From: Saccharicrinis sp963677245
GTDB lineage: Bacteria; Bacteroidota; Bacteroidia; Bacteroidales; Marinilabiliaceae
Direction of reading: 5' to 3'
NCBI GenBank assembly: GCA_963677245.1
Contig: OY781921.1
Coordinates: 1,612,001 to 1,676,000, forward strand
Length of the DNA stretch: 64,000 nt
The notes below the pieces were generated by a model. That model saw only the letters and a program-made list of their open reading frames with translations, did no database searches and was not told where the DNA came from. Shown one piece after another: positions 1-9,150 of this stretch (position 1 is the stretch's first letter; every line of letters begins with the position of its first letter). Position numbers and translations under genes: made by a program.

Positions 1-3000
1 TTAACGGTTAAGATTTCCTGAAGGATATTTGCAGCACCAAAAGCTTCCAGTGCCCAAACCTCCATCTCCCCAAAACGCTGACCACCAAACTGAGCTTTAC
101 CTCCAAGTGGCTGCTGCGTAATTAAAGAGTAAGGACCAATAGAACGAGCATGCATTTTATCCTCAACCATGTGACCTAGTTTCAGCATATAAATTACACC
201 TACTGTCGCTGGCTGATGGAATCGTTCACCCGTACCACCATCATATAAATAACTCTTACCATAATTTGGAATACCAGCTTTAGAAGTATATTCTTCCATA
301 TCCTCGAACTTAGCTCCGTCGAAAATAGGAGTAGCAAACTTAACTCCAAGCTCTTTTCCAGCCCAACCAAGAACTGTTTCGTAAATCTGTCCAAGGTTCA
401 TCCTTGATGGTACACCTAGTGGATTCAATACGATATCTACAGGAGTTCCATCTTCAAGGAAAGGCATATCTTCAACACGTACAATTCTTGATACAATACC
501 TTTATTACCATGTCGACCTGCCATTTTATCACCTACTGTAATCTTACGTTTCTTAGCGATATAAACTTTAGCTAACTGGATAATACCTGCAGGTAATTCA
601 TCTCCAATTGTTAAATTGTATTTCTGACGCTTTTCTTTCGCCTCAAATTCCTGGAATTTTAAAAGATAATTATGAACGACCTTTCTGATCATTTCGTTCT
701 TATCTTTATCAGTAGTCCATTTATTTGGATCGATATTGTGATAATCGATATCGCTAAGAATCTTTTGAGTAAACTTCGTTCCTTTTGCAACGATATCTAC
801 ACCAAAATAATCCTTAACTCCTTGTGAAGTCTTACCATTTACAAGAACAAATAACTTATCTACCAATCTGTTTCTTAAATCAGCAACAGAACGATCAAAT
901 TCCTCGTCGATTTTTGCTATAAGTGGCTTATCTGAAGATCTTGCTTTACGATCTTTAATGATTCTTGAGAATAACTTCTTATCAATTACAACTCCTTTTA
1001 GAGAAGGAGAAGCTTTTAATGAAGCATCTTTAACATCACCCGCTTTTTCACCAAAAATTGCACGAAGTAATTTTTCTTCTGGTGTTGGATCACTTTCTCC
1101 CTTAGGTGTAATTTTACCGATTAAAATATCACCTGGTTCAACATGAGCTCCAACACGAATTAATCCATTCTCATCAAGGTCTTTAGTTGCTTCCTCACTA
1201 ACATTAGGAATATCTGAAGTTAATTCTTCCAAACCTCTTTTGGTATCCCTAACCTCTAGTGAATATTCATCAATATGAACAGAAGTAAATATATCTTCTC
1301 TTACAACCTTTTCTGAAATAACAATTGCATCCTCAAAGTTGTAACCTTTCCATGGCATAAATGCCACTTTCAAGTTTCTACCTAGTGCTAATTCACCTTT
1401 TTCAGTAGAATAACCTTGTGTTAAAATCTGGCCTGCAGTAACTCTTTCTCCAGTTACTACTAGAGGCTTAAGATCAATACAAGTATTTTGATTTGTCTTT
1501 TGATATTTAGATATACGATATCTTTTTGTTTCTGAATCGAAGCTAACAAACTTCTCATCTTCACTTAAATCATATCGAATAACAATTTCATCTGCATCAC
1601 AGTACTCAATAACACCATCCTTTTCTGCAACGATATTCGTTCTTGAGTCACTAATTAACTTACCTTCTAAACCTGTACCAACAATCGGTGCATCAGGTCG
1701 TAACAATGGTACCGCCTGACGCATCATGTTAGATCCCATCAAAGCACGGTTGGCATCATCATGCTCAAGGAACGGAATTAAAGAAGCTGCTACCGATGCA
1801 ATTTGATTTGGAGCCACATCCATTAAGTGCACTTCTTCAGGTCCAACTACAGGATAATCTGCCTCTAAACGAGATTTTACTCTTGAATTAACAAACTGAC
1901 CCGATTCATTTAGTGGAGCATTCGCTTGTGCGATTGTTAAATCTTCTTCCTCTTCTGCACTTAAATAAGTTACTCCTTCTTCGCCTAAATCTACAACTCC
2001 TTCAGTAACTTTTCTATATGGCGTTTCAATAAATCCAAGGTCATTAATCTTAGCGAACACACATAATGAAGAAATCAAACCAATGTTTGGACCTTCGGGT
2101 GTTTCAATAGGACATAAACGCCCATAGTGCGTATAGTGAACATCTCGAACCTCGAAGCCGGCTCTTTCTCTAGAAAGACCACCAGGTCCAAGAGCTGACA
2201 TTCTACGCTTATGGGTAATCTCAGCTAATGGATTGGTTTGATCCATAAACTGTGATAAAGCATTTGTTCCAAAGAAACTATTAATTACAGATGATAAAGT
2301 CTTACTGTTGATTAATTCAATCGGAGTAAAAACTTCATTATCTCTCACATTCATTCTTTCACGTATAGTTCTGGCCATACGTGCTAAACCAACACCAAAT
2401 TGATTTCCTAATTGCTCACCTACAGTACGTACACGACGGTTACTTAAGTGGTCAATATCATCAACTTCGGTTTTGGAATTAATAAGTTCAATTAGATATT
2501 TAATGATTTGAATAATATCCGGCTTAGTTAATACCTTCGTATCCACATCGGTTTCTAAGCCTAACTTTTTATTCAAACGATAACGTCCAACTTCTCCTAA
2601 ATCATAACGTTTGTCGGAGAAAAATAATTTATCAATTACATCACGTGCGGTTGCCTCATCTGGTGGCTCAGCATTACGTAACTGACGATAGATGTGTAAT
2701 ACAGCTTCTTTTTCAGAGTTACAAGGATCCTTTTGAAGTGTATTATATATAATGGCGAAATCTGAAAGATTCTGATTTTCTTTATGTAATAAAATAGTCT
2801 TAGCACCAGAGTCTACAATCTCTTCAATGTGCTCGTTTTCAATGATCGTTTCACGATCAATGATTACTTCATTACGTTCGATCGAAACAACCTCTCCTGT
2901 ATCTTCATCTACAAAATCTTCGATCCATGTTTTAAGAACACGAGCGGCTAACTTACGACCAACTACTTTTTTAAGACCAGATTTAGAAACTTTAATCTCA

Positions 3001-3671
3001 TCTGCAAGATTAAAAATTTCCAGAATTTCTTTGTCACTCTCATAACCGATTGCACGTAATAATGTAGTAACAGGTAATTTTTTCTTCCTATCAATGTAGG
3101 CATACATTACGCTGTTAATATCTGTAGCAAATTCTATCCAAGATCCCTTGAATGGGATAATACGTGCAGAATATAATTTGGTACCATTGGCATGTGTACT
3201 CTGTCCAAAGAATACACCTGGAGAACGGTGAAGCTGCGAAACGACAACCCTTTCTGCTCCATTAATGATAAAGCTACCTTTATCAGTCATATATGGTACA
3301 GTTCCAAGATATACATCTTGAACAACTGTGTCAAAATCTTCATGTTCCGGGTCGGTACAATATAACTTCAGTTTAGCCTTTAATGGTACACTAAAAGTAA
3401 GCCCGCGCTCGATACATTCCTGAATACTATATCGTGGTGGGTCAATACCGAAATCAAGAAACTCTAATACAAAGTTGTTTCTTGTGTCCGTGATTGGAAA
3501 GTTTTCCTCGAATACTTGAAATAAATTTTCTTCCCTTCTTTCTTCAACAGTAGATCCTTGTTGAAAAAATTCACGGAACGACTTTAATTGTACTTCTAAA
3601 AAATCTGGGTAATCCAGTTGGTTTTTAATAGAAGCAAAGCTAATCCTTTCGCTTGTGGTTTTTGGAGTCAT
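1..3671 (-). CDS. rpoB: RNA polymerase beta subunit, C-terminus cut by window edge
   Basis: Catalytic beta subunit of RNA polymerase. The ATG lies at 3669-3671 on the minus strand and the frame stays open to the left edge, giving about 1223 residues. Bacteroidota RpoB is about 1270 residues, so roughly the last 45 are outside. The N-terminus (MTPKTTSERISFAS) is the usual Bacteroidota start. The last visible residues include GGKAQFGGQRFGEMEVWALE, the conserved C-terminal region that contacts beta-prime. The gene follows rplL by about 105 bp, the normal order, with rpoC expected to the left. A hairpin lies in the rplL-rpoB gap. Nothing looks broken within the visible part. Confidence 0.98.
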   Translation of the reverse strand, partial: MTPKTTSERISFASIKNQLDYPDFLEVQLKSFREFFQQGSTVEERREENLFQVFEENFPITDTRNNFVLEFLDFGIDPPRYSIQECIERGLTFSVPLKAKLKLYCTDPEHEDFDTVVQDVYLGTVPYMTDKGSFIINGAERVVVSQLHRSPGVFFGQSTHANGTKLYSARIIPFKGSWIEFATDINSVMYAYIDRKKKLPVTTLLRAIGYESDKEILEIFNLADEIKVSKSGLKKVVGRKLAARVLKTWIEDFVDEDTGEVVSIERNEVIIDRETIIENEHIEEIVDSGAKTILLHKENQNLSDFAIIYNTLQKDPCNSEKEAVLHIYRQLRNAEPPDEATARDVIDKLFFSDKRYDLGEVGRYRLNKKLGLETDVDTKVLTKPDIIQIIKYLIELINSKTEVDDIDHLSNRRVRTVGEQLGNQFGVGLARMARTIRERMNVRDNEVFTPIELINSKTLSSVINSFFGTNALSQFMDQTNPLAEITHKRRMSALGPGGLSRERAGFEVRDVHYTHYGRLCPIETPEGPNIGLISSLCVFAKINDLGFIETPYRKVTEGVVDLGEEGVTYLSAEEEEDLTIAQANAPLNESGQFVNSRVKSRLEADYPVVGPEEVHLMDVAPNQIASVAASLIPFLEHDDANRALMGSNMMRQAVPLLRPDAPIVGTGLEGKLISDSRTNIVAEKDGVIEYCDADEIVIRYDLSEDEKFVSFDSETKRYRISKYQKTNQNTCIDLKPLVVTGERVTAGQILTQGYSTEKGELALGRNLKVAFMPWKGYNFEDAIVISEKVVREDIFTSVHIDEYSLEVRDTKRGLEELTSDIPNVSEEATKDLDENGLIRVGAHVEPGDILIGKITPKGESDPTPEEKLLRAIFGEKAGDVKDASLKASPSLKGVVIDKKLFSRIIKDRKARSSDKPLIAKIDEEFDRSVADLRNRLVDKLFVLVNGKTSQGVKDYFGVDIVAKGTKFTQKILSDIDYHNIDPNKWTTDKDKNEMIRKVVHNYLLKFQEFEAKEKRQKYNLTIGDELPAGIIQLAKVYIAKKRKITVGDKMAGRHGNKGIVSRIVRVEDMPFLEDGTPVDIVLNPLGVPSRMNLGQIYETVLGWAGKELGVKFATPIFDGAKFEDMEEYTSKAGIPNYGKSYLYDGGTGERFHQPATVGVIYMLKLGHMVEDKMHARSIGPYSLITQQPLGGKAQFGGQRFGEMEVWALEAFGAANILQEILTV

Positions 3672-3719
3672 CTATCAAGAAAATTAATTGAACTTATAAC
3701 ATAAACGCATAAAAAGGTC

Positions 3720-3746
3720 TAGGAACCTATCACTGATAAGTTCCTA
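3720..3746 (-). promoter_or_regulatory. Hairpin in the rplL-rpoB gap
   Basis: TAGGAAC at 3720-3726 pairs with GTTCCTA at 3740-3746 around a 13-nt loop. On the minus strand it lies between rplL and rpoB and is followed by a short T run. It could be a partial terminator or an RNA-processing site that lowers rpoBC expression relative to ribosomal proteins, as is known for this junction in other bacteria. The role here is inferred from position. Confidence 0.4.
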
Positions 3747-3776
3747 AACCGGTTCCCTATATAAAGGTAGTAATAA

Positions 3777-4154
3777 TTACTTAAGTTCAACTTCTGCTCC
3801 AGCCTCTGATAATTGAGTTTTAAGTGCTTCAGCTTCTTCTTTAGTTACTTTTTCTTTTAATGGTGCAGGAGCCTTGTCTACTAATTCTTTAGCTTCTTTA
3901 AGACCTACTCCAGTCATTTCTTTAACAAGCTTTACAACAGCAAGCTTAGAAGATCCTGCTGACTTAAGAATAACATCGAATTCAGTTTGCTCTTCTGCTG
4001 CACCAGCATCACCACCAGCTGCAGGACCAGCAACAGCAACAGCTGCAGCTGCAGGCTCAATACCATACTCTTCTTTAAGGATCTCTGCAAGTTCGTTAAC
4101 GTCTTTTACTGTTAAGTTAACTAATTCCTCTGCAAGCTTCTTTAAATCTGCCAT
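3777..4154 (-). CDS. rplL: 50S ribosomal protein L7/L12
   Basis: Stalk protein of the large ribosomal subunit that recruits translation GTPases. It is 125 residues, the usual length. An N-terminal dimerisation helix (about 1-30) is followed by an Ala/Gly-rich hinge (about 35-55) and a globular C-terminal domain with the conserved GLKEAKELVD stretch (about 84-93). It follows rplJ by 38 bp in the conserved rplKAJL-rpoBC order, so it is very probably co-transcribed with it. A long plus-strand ORF over the same bases is a shadow of its biased codons. Confidence 0.98.
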   Translation of the reverse strand: MADLKKLAEELVNLTVKDVNELAEILKEEYGIEPAAAAVAVAGPAAGGDAGAAEEQTEFDVILKSAGSSKLAVVKLVKEMTGVGLKEAKELVDKAPAPLKEKVTKEEAEALKTQLSEAGAEVELK

Positions 4155-4192
4155 TTTTTTATTTATTAAAATATGTTTTTTACTTTTTTAAT

Positions 4193-4711
4193 TTACTCTT
4201 TTTCTGCTAAGGTTTGTAATAAACCGTGTATTGTAGAACCACCTGACTGTAGCGCAGAAACCACATTCTTCGCAGGTGATTGTAATAATGCAATAATATC
4301 GCCGATAAGTTCTTCCTTAGATTTAATGTTGACAAGAGCTTCTAAATTCTCTTCTCCAACATAAATCGACTCTTCAACATAAGCACTTTTCAAAACTGGT
4401 TTTTTATTAGCCTTGCTAAATTCTTTAATTAATTTAGCAGGAATATTACCTGTATTTGAAAAGAAAATTGCAGAAGAACCTTTTAACGTATCATAAAGTT
4501 CAGCATACTCTCCTTCTGATTCTTCAAGAGCTTTAGCGAATAAGGTGTTTTTCACCATCATCATCTTTACCTCTTTACTGAAACAAAGTCTACGAAGAGC
4601 ACTTGTCTTTCCTGCGTCCATATCACCAGCGTCAACCACATAAAAGTGGCTATACTCAGCGATTGTACTTGCAAGTTCTTTTACTAATAAGCTTTTATCT
4701 TCCTTTTTCAT
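4193..4711 (-). CDS. rplJ: 50S ribosomal protein L10
   Basis: Stalk base protein that anchors L7/L12 dimers on 23S rRNA. It has 172 residues, a normal size. The N-terminal rRNA-binding domain is followed by a C-terminal helix (about 135-170) that carries the L7/L12 binding sites. The gap to rplA is only 29 bp, too short for the long L10 leader RNA known in some other phyla, so any autoregulation here must use a different site. Operon context is rplA-rplJ-rplL. Confidence 0.97.
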   Translation of the reverse strand: MKKEDKSLLVKELASTIAEYSHFYVVDAGDMDAGKTSALRRLCFSKEVKMMMVKNTLFAKALEESEGEYAELYDTLKGSSAIFFSNTGNIPAKLIKEFSKANKKPVLKSAYVEESIYVGEENLEALVNIKSKEELIGDIIALLQSPAKNVVSALQSGGSTIHGLLQTLAEKE

Positions 4712-4740
4712 GATTCCTTTACGTTTTGTTTAATTACCAA

Positions 4741-5436
4741 TTAAGCGTCAACTGATTTGGCATCAATTCTAATACCCGGACTCATTGTACTTGAAAGACA
4801 AATGCTTTTAACATATGTACCTTTTGCTGCAGATGGTTTAAGCTTATTAATTACATCAATAAACTCTTTTGCATTGTCAGCAATTTTATCAGCATCAAAG
4901 GAAATTTTACCTATAGAAGCGTGAATAATACCAAATTTATCCACTTTAAAGTCAATTTTACCTGCTTTTACTTCATTTACAGCTTTCCCGATTTCCATTG
5001 TAACTGTACCACTCTTAGGGTTTGGCATCAAACCTCTAGGACCTAAAACACGTCCTAATTGTCCAACTTTAGCCATAACACTAGGCATAGTAATAATTAC
5101 ATCGATATCAGTCCAGCCACCTTTGATTTTCTCTACGTATTCATCCAATCCAACATAATCAGCTCCTGCTGCCTTAGCTTCTTCTTCCTTATCAGGAGTA
5201 CATAAAACTAACACACGAACTTCTTTACCTGTTCCATGAGGAAGAGTACAAATACCCCTCACCATTTGGTTTGCTTTTCTTGGATCAACACCTAACCGTA
5301 CGTCAACGTCTACCGAAGCATCAAATTTTGTAGTGGTAACTTCTTTTACCAATTTGGCTGCTTCCTCAAGCGTATAAAGCTTTCCGGCTTCTATTTTTTC
5401 TAACGCTAACTTTTTATTTTTTGTTAGTTTTGTCAT
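4741..5436 (-). CDS. rplA: 50S ribosomal protein L1
   Basis: L1 stalk protein that binds 23S rRNA and helps release deacylated tRNA. It has 231 residues, typical length. The conserved segment GRVLGPRGLMPNPKSGTV (about residues 128-146) is the family signature. It starts 20 bp after the rplK stop, so the two form one transcription unit. In other bacteria L1 represses its own operon by binding mRNA. No clear L1 mimic was identified by eye here. Confidence 0.98.
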   Translation of the reverse strand: MTKLTKNKKLALEKIEAGKLYTLEEAAKLVKEVTTTKFDASVDVDVRLGVDPRKANQMVRGICTLPHGTGKEVRVLVLCTPDKEEEAKAAGADYVGLDEYVEKIKGGWTDIDVIITMPSVMAKVGQLGRVLGPRGLMPNPKSGTVTMEIGKAVNEVKAGKIDFKVDKFGIIHASIGKISFDADKIADNAKEFIDVINKLKPSAAKGTYVKSICLSSTMSPGIRIDAKSVDA

Positions 5437-5456
5437 ATTTCCAAAATGGTATTTAA

Positions 5457-5900
5457 TTAATTATCACCAGGGAACTCACCGTCAACGGTGATACCCATAC
5501 TTCTGGCAGTTCCGGCTACCATCTTCATACCAGAGCTTACTGTAAAACAATTCAAATCAGCCATTTTATCCTCAGCAATTGCTTTCACCTGATCCCATGT
5601 TACAGAACCAACCTTTTTACGGTTTGGCTCAGCAGAACCACTCTTTAACTTAGCCGCGTCCAATAACTGAACAGCTGCTGGTGGTGTTTTAATTACGAAA
5701 TCAAATGATTTATCTGTATAAACAGATATCACAACAGGTAATACTTTACCTGCTTTTTCCTGAGTTCTGGCGTTGAATTGCTTACAAAACTCCATAATAT
5801 TCACACCTTTAGCACCTAGTGCAGGTCCTACCGGTGGTGAAGGGTTTGCCGCTCCACCTTTTATCTGCAATTTGATAAAAGTTTCTACTTCTTTAGCCAT
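5457..5900 (-). CDS. rplK: 50S ribosomal protein L11
   Basis: L11 forms the GTPase-associated centre with 23S rRNA. It has 147 residues, marginally longer than the usual 141-142. The N-terminal KLQIKGGAANPSPPVGPALG stretch with its conserved prolines (about residues 10-30) is diagnostic. The C-terminal RNA-binding domain ends with GTARSMGITV. It lies about 110 bp downstream of nusG, the usual order. Confidence 0.98.
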   Translation of the reverse strand: MAKEVETFIKLQIKGGAANPSPPVGPALGAKGVNIMEFCKQFNARTQEKAGKVLPVVISVYTDKSFDFVIKTPPAAVQLLDAAKLKSGSAEPNRKKVGSVTWDQVKAIAEDKMADLNCFTVSSGMKMVAGTARSMGITVDGEFPGDN

Positions 5901-6009
5901 GTAGCAATTCTTATTTAATTTATATATATAAGAAACGGTTCCAATTTATTTGTAGTAATAAAAGATAAAATCTTTTATGGAAGCTTAATACTTACAAACT
6001 CAAGGTAAC

Positions 6010-6561
6010 CTATTGTTCTTTTTCTACTTGAAGAAAGCTTAATTCAAGAGGTGTTTTTCTTCCGAAAATCTTAACCATAACCTGAAGCTTTTTCTTCTCT
6101 TCATTTACATCCTCAATAATTCCATTAAAACCATTGAAAGGACCATCAATTACTTTAACTGTTTCACCAACAAAATAAGGTACATTAATCTCCTCATTTT
6201 CTGTATCTGATAGTTCATCTACCTTACCTAAAATTCTGTTTACCTCAGAAACTCTAAGTGGCACCGCACTATTATCACGATCACCTAAAAAACCAATAAC
6301 ATTAGGAATATTTTTTAGAATATGAGGTATTTCTCCAACAAGTGCAGCTTCTATCATAACATAACCTGGAAAATAATTACGTTCCTTACTAATTTTTTTT
6401 CCGTTACGTATTTGATAAACTTTTTCTTGTGGGATTAGAACCTGAGAAATAAAATCCTGTAAATTCAAACGTTCTATTTCGTTTTCAACGTACTCCTTTA
6501 CCTTTTTTTCTTTTCCGCCAATGGCTCTAAGCACATACCATTTCTTCTCGTGGTTACTCAT
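6010..6561 (-). CDS. nusG: Transcription termination/antitermination factor NusG
   Basis: NusG binds RNA polymerase and links it to Rho or the ribosome. The NGN domain covers about residues 1-115 (WYVLRAIGGKEKKVKEY, then YFPGYVMIE), and a KOW domain (about 128-183) contains VIDGPFNGFNG. An in-frame ATG lies two codons upstream at 6567; I chose the ATG at 6561 because the protein then begins MSNHEKKWYV, the usual family start. The gene follows secE within about 12 bp, a near-universal pairing. Confidence 0.96.
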   Translation of the reverse strand: MSNHEKKWYVLRAIGGKEKKVKEYVENEIERLNLQDFISQVLIPQEKVYQIRNGKKISKERNYFPGYVMIEAALVGEIPHILKNIPNVIGFLGDRDNSAVPLRVSEVNRILGKVDELSDTENEEINVPYFVGETVKVIDGPFNGFNGIIEDVNEEKKKLQVMVKIFGRKTPLELSFLQVEKEQ

Positions 6562-6573
6562 CTGCACAAATTC

Positions 6574-6768
6574 TTAGTAAAGTTGCTTATAAATTTTGTC
6601 TATTCCCCAGTCAAAAACATAATCCATCCCAAAAACAATAATTGCAATAATAGCAGTAGCTACCATTACTACCAAAGCACTATTTTGAAGTTCAGACCAA
6701 GTTGGCCATGACGTCTTATTTACTAATTCGTTTTGAACGTCTTTAAAGTAATTTACTATTTTGCTCAC
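6574..6768 (-). CDS. secE: Preprotein translocase subunit SecE
   Basis: Small single-span subunit of the SecYEG channel. It has 64 residues, the normal short form outside enterobacteria. The N-terminal amphipathic helix carries the conserved NKTSWPTWSELQ segment (about 17-28), followed by one transmembrane helix (about 29-51). The position between tRNA-Trp and nusG matches other Bacteroidota. Confidence 0.96.
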   Translation of the reverse strand: MSKIVNYFKDVQNELVNKTSWPTWSELQNSALVVMVATAIIAIIVFGMDYVFDWGIDKIYKQLY

Positions 6769-6899
6769 TGGTGTATCCTTTATGCATCTGTTATCTTTTT
6801 AAATATTCTAACAGAGCAGTTAGTTTCTGGTGTAAAACACCTTTTTATATTCACGACTTTGCCGGATAACAATCGTATTACAATTTTCTATCCGGCTTT

Positions 6900-6975
6900 T
6901 GGCACGGGATAAGAGACTCGAACTCCTGACACCTGGTTTTGGAGACCAGTGCTCTACCAACTGAGCTAATCCCGT
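6900..6975 (-). tRNA. tRNA-Trp (CCA anticodon)
   Basis: A 76-nt cloverleaf on the minus strand. The acceptor ACGGGAT pairs with ATCCCGT; the D arm is GCTC/GAGC; the anticodon stem CTGGT/ACCAG encloses anticodon CCA; the T loop is TTCGAGT. The 3' GCCA (discriminator plus CCA) is encoded in the DNA, unlike the three tRNA genes upstream of tuf. It sits between tuf and secE. Confidence 0.95.
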
Positions 6976-7023
6976 ATTTAAAAAAATGGAAGAAAAATTT
7001 CTTCCATTTTTAGCATATATTGA

Positions 7024-8211
7024 TTACTCAATAATTTCAGTTACCTGACCTGCACCTACTGTTCTACCACCTTCACGGATAGCAAAACGAAGACCTTTAT
7101 CGATAGCAACAGGGTAGATAAGCTCAACAGTAATAGTTACGTTATCACCAGGCATTACCATTTCTGTTCCTTCTGGTAAAGAAATCTCACCAGTTACATC
7201 AAGAGTACGTAGGTAAAATTGAGGACGATACTTGTTATGGAAAGGAGTGTGACGACCACCTTCTTCTTTCTTCAAGATATAAACCTCAGCTTTAAATTTA
7301 GTATGTGGAGTAATAAGTCCAGGAGCACCTAGAACCATACCTCTTTTAATTTCTTCTTTATCGATACCACGAAGTAATAAACCTACATTATCACCAGCTT
7401 GTCCTTCGTCAAGAATTTTACGGAACATCTCAACACCAGTACATACAGTCTTTTTACCTTCTGCACCTAAACCGATAATTTGCATTTCATCACCAGTGTG
7501 GATAATACCTGTTTCAATACGACCTGTAGCAACAGTACCACGACCTGTAATTGAGAATACATCCTCGATAGGCATCAAGAAAGGCTTTTCAACATCACGT
7601 GGAGGAATTGGAATCCAAGTATCAACTGCATCCATAAGCTCCATGATTTTATCAACCCACTGAGCATCTCCATTTAATCCACCTAAAGCAGATCCTTGGA
7701 TTACAGGAGTATTATCACCATCAAACTCATAGAAATCTAGTAACTCACGGATTTCCATCTCAACAAGCTCTAAAAGCTCTTCATCATCAACCATATCAAC
7801 TTTGTTCATGAAAACTACCAATTTTGGTACGTTTACCTGACGAGCTAATAGGATGTGCTCACGAGTCTGGGGCATAGGACCATCTGTAGCAGCAACTACA
7901 ATGATAGCTCCATCCATCTGCGCAGCACCTGTTACCATGTTCTTCACGTAATCGGCGTGACCCGGACAGTCAACGTGTGCATAGTGACGATTTGCTGTTG
8001 CGTACTCTACGTGCGCACTATTGATTGTAATACCCCTTTCTTTTTCCTCAGGAGCATTATCAATTTGATCAAAATCTCTTGCTTCTGAAAAACCTTTTTC
8101 TGCCAATACTTTTGTGATTGCAGCTGTTAAGGTTGTTTTACCGTGGTCTACGTGACCAATTGTACCGATGTTCACGTGAGGCTTTGACCTGTCATAATGT
8201 TCTTTAGCCAT
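7024..8211 (-). CDS. tuf: Elongation factor Tu
   Basis: GTPase that delivers aminoacyl-tRNA to the ribosome. It has 395 residues, full length. Visible GTP-binding motifs are GHVDHGKT (19-26), RGITI (59-63), DCPGH (81-85) and NKVD (136-139). Domains II and III follow, ending with the conserved GGRTVGAGQVTEI. It lies between tRNA-Thr and tRNA-Trp, so it is probably transcribed with the tRNA genes from the promoter near 8.7 kb. Confidence 0.99.
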   Translation of the reverse strand: MAKEHYDRSKPHVNIGTIGHVDHGKTTLTAAITKVLAEKGFSEARDFDQIDNAPEEKERGITINSAHVEYATANRHYAHVDCPGHADYVKNMVTGAAQMDGAIIVVAATDGPMPQTREHILLARQVNVPKLVVFMNKVDMVDDEELLELVEMEIRELLDFYEFDGDNTPVIQGSALGGLNGDAQWVDKIMELMDAVDTWIPIPPRDVEKPFLMPIEDVFSITGRGTVATGRIETGIIHTGDEMQIIGLGAEGKKTVCTGVEMFRKILDEGQAGDNVGLLLRGIDKEEIKRGMVLGAPGLITPHTKFKAEVYILKKEEGGRHTPFHNKYRPQFYLRTLDVTGEISLPEGTEMVMPGDNVTITVELIYPVAIDKGLRFAIREGGRTVGAGQVTEIIE

Positions 8212-8272
8212 AACTCGAATAATTAGACAATTAGATATTAACTTATATTTTTAAAATTCCGAACCAGAATAG

Positions 8273-8344
<72 letters not shown>

Positions 8345-8354
8345 GATAAAAATG

Positions 8355-8427
8355 AGCGGAAGACGGGATTCAAACCCGCGACCCTTAGCTTGGAAGGCTA
8401 ATGCTCTATCAGCTGAGCTACTTCCGC
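8355..8427 (-). tRNA. tRNA-Gly (TCC anticodon)
   Basis: A 73-nt cloverleaf on the minus strand. The acceptor GCGGAAG pairs with CTTCCGC; anticodon stem TTAGC/GCTAA encloses loop CTTCCAA, giving anticodon TCC. CCA is not encoded. It is separated from tRNA-Thr by only 10 bp. Confidence 0.95.
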
Positions 8428-8506
8428 TTTTTTAACGCGCGGCTACAAAGGTAATGATTTATCAATCAAAAACTTCACAACCTCTAATGTTTTTTTCTGG
8501 TTCTTG

Positions 8507-8589
8507 TGGGGAGAGCAGGATTCGAACCTACGAAGACGAAAGTCAGCGGAGTTACAGTCCGCCCCAGTTGGCCACTTTGGTATCTCCCC
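8507..8589 (-). tRNA. tRNA-Tyr (GTA anticodon)
   Basis: An 83-nt class II tRNA with a long variable arm on the minus strand. The acceptor GGGGAGA pairs with TCTCCCC; the anticodon loop CTGTAAC gives anticodon GTA; T loop TTCGAAT. CCA is not encoded. It is the first gene after the promoter at 8698-8730. Confidence 0.95.
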
Positions 8590-8697
8590 CAATAACCTTT
8601 ACTTTAAAAGGCTACTTTATTTCACTTAATAGGCTGATCACTTTTCAACAACCAGCCTACTATATAGCTTATTTTCTTACATTCTTAAAACGGTGTG

Positions 8698-8730
8698 CAA
8701 ATGTATAATATATTTTTAAAAGCACACAAA
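8698..8730 (-). promoter_or_regulatory. Promoter of the tRNA-tuf-rpl-rpoB cluster
   Basis: On the minus strand a TTTG (-33 element, complement of 8727-8730) is followed after 21 bp by TACATTTG (-7 element TAnnTTTG, complement of 8698-8705). This matches the published Bacteroidota primary sigma factor consensus. Transcription would start about 8690, about 100 nt before tRNA-Tyr. Confidence 0.65.
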
Positions 8731-8838
8731 AAATATAATCTTTTTTTGCCTTTACCCAAATAAATATTCACCACACCATTAATAATCACTGAATATCTGT
8801 CAGTTACACCTTTTAAATAAAAAGGCAAAACCTATAGA

Positions 8839-9132
8839 TTATTTCACTTTCTCCTTTTTCTTAATAAGCTGTTTTCGCAGCGCCTCACAACACAAATCCA
8901 CAGATTCCTCAAAAGTTTTGGTTTGTTTTTTTGCAAAAAGATCTGCTCCTGGAACTTTCAAGCTAATTTCCGCTACCTTATTCTCTGTACTTTCCGACTT
9001 GTCAAGTTTTAAAATAACCTCAGCATCAATGATACCTTCGAAAAATACATCCAATTTATTGACTTTTTGCTGAATAAAGCTTTGCAACCTATCAGCAGCA
9101 TCAAATTTTACTGATTGAATTGTTACGTTCAT
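8839..9132 (-). CDS. hpf: Short ribosome hibernation promoting factor, HPF/RaiA family
   Basis: 97 residues, matching the short HPF class. These proteins bind the 30S decoding region and silence ribosomes in stationary phase. The start MNVTIQSVKFDA and the sigma-54 modulation/S30EA fold pattern cover the whole length, with a Lys-rich end. It lies 18 bp after the xerC stop, so it is probably co-transcribed. It lacks the C-terminal dimerisation domain of long HPF, so it would need another factor to form 100S dimers. Confidence 0.9.
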   Translation of the reverse strand: MNVTIQSVKFDAADRLQSFIQQKVNKLDVFFEGIIDAEVILKLDKSESTENKVAEISLKVPGADLFAKKQTKTFEESVDLCCEALRKQLIKKKEKVK

Positions 9133-9150
9133 ATGAAATCCTCCATTAAT

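Noticed and set aside
3874..4191. 105-codon plus-strand frame across rplL
   Set aside because: It is antisense to the conserved L7/L12 gene; the Ala-rich composition reflects GC-richer codons of the ribosomal gene.
4712..4740. Search for an L10 leader RNA before rplJ
   Set aside because: Only 29 bp separate rplA and rplJ, too short for the known leader fold.
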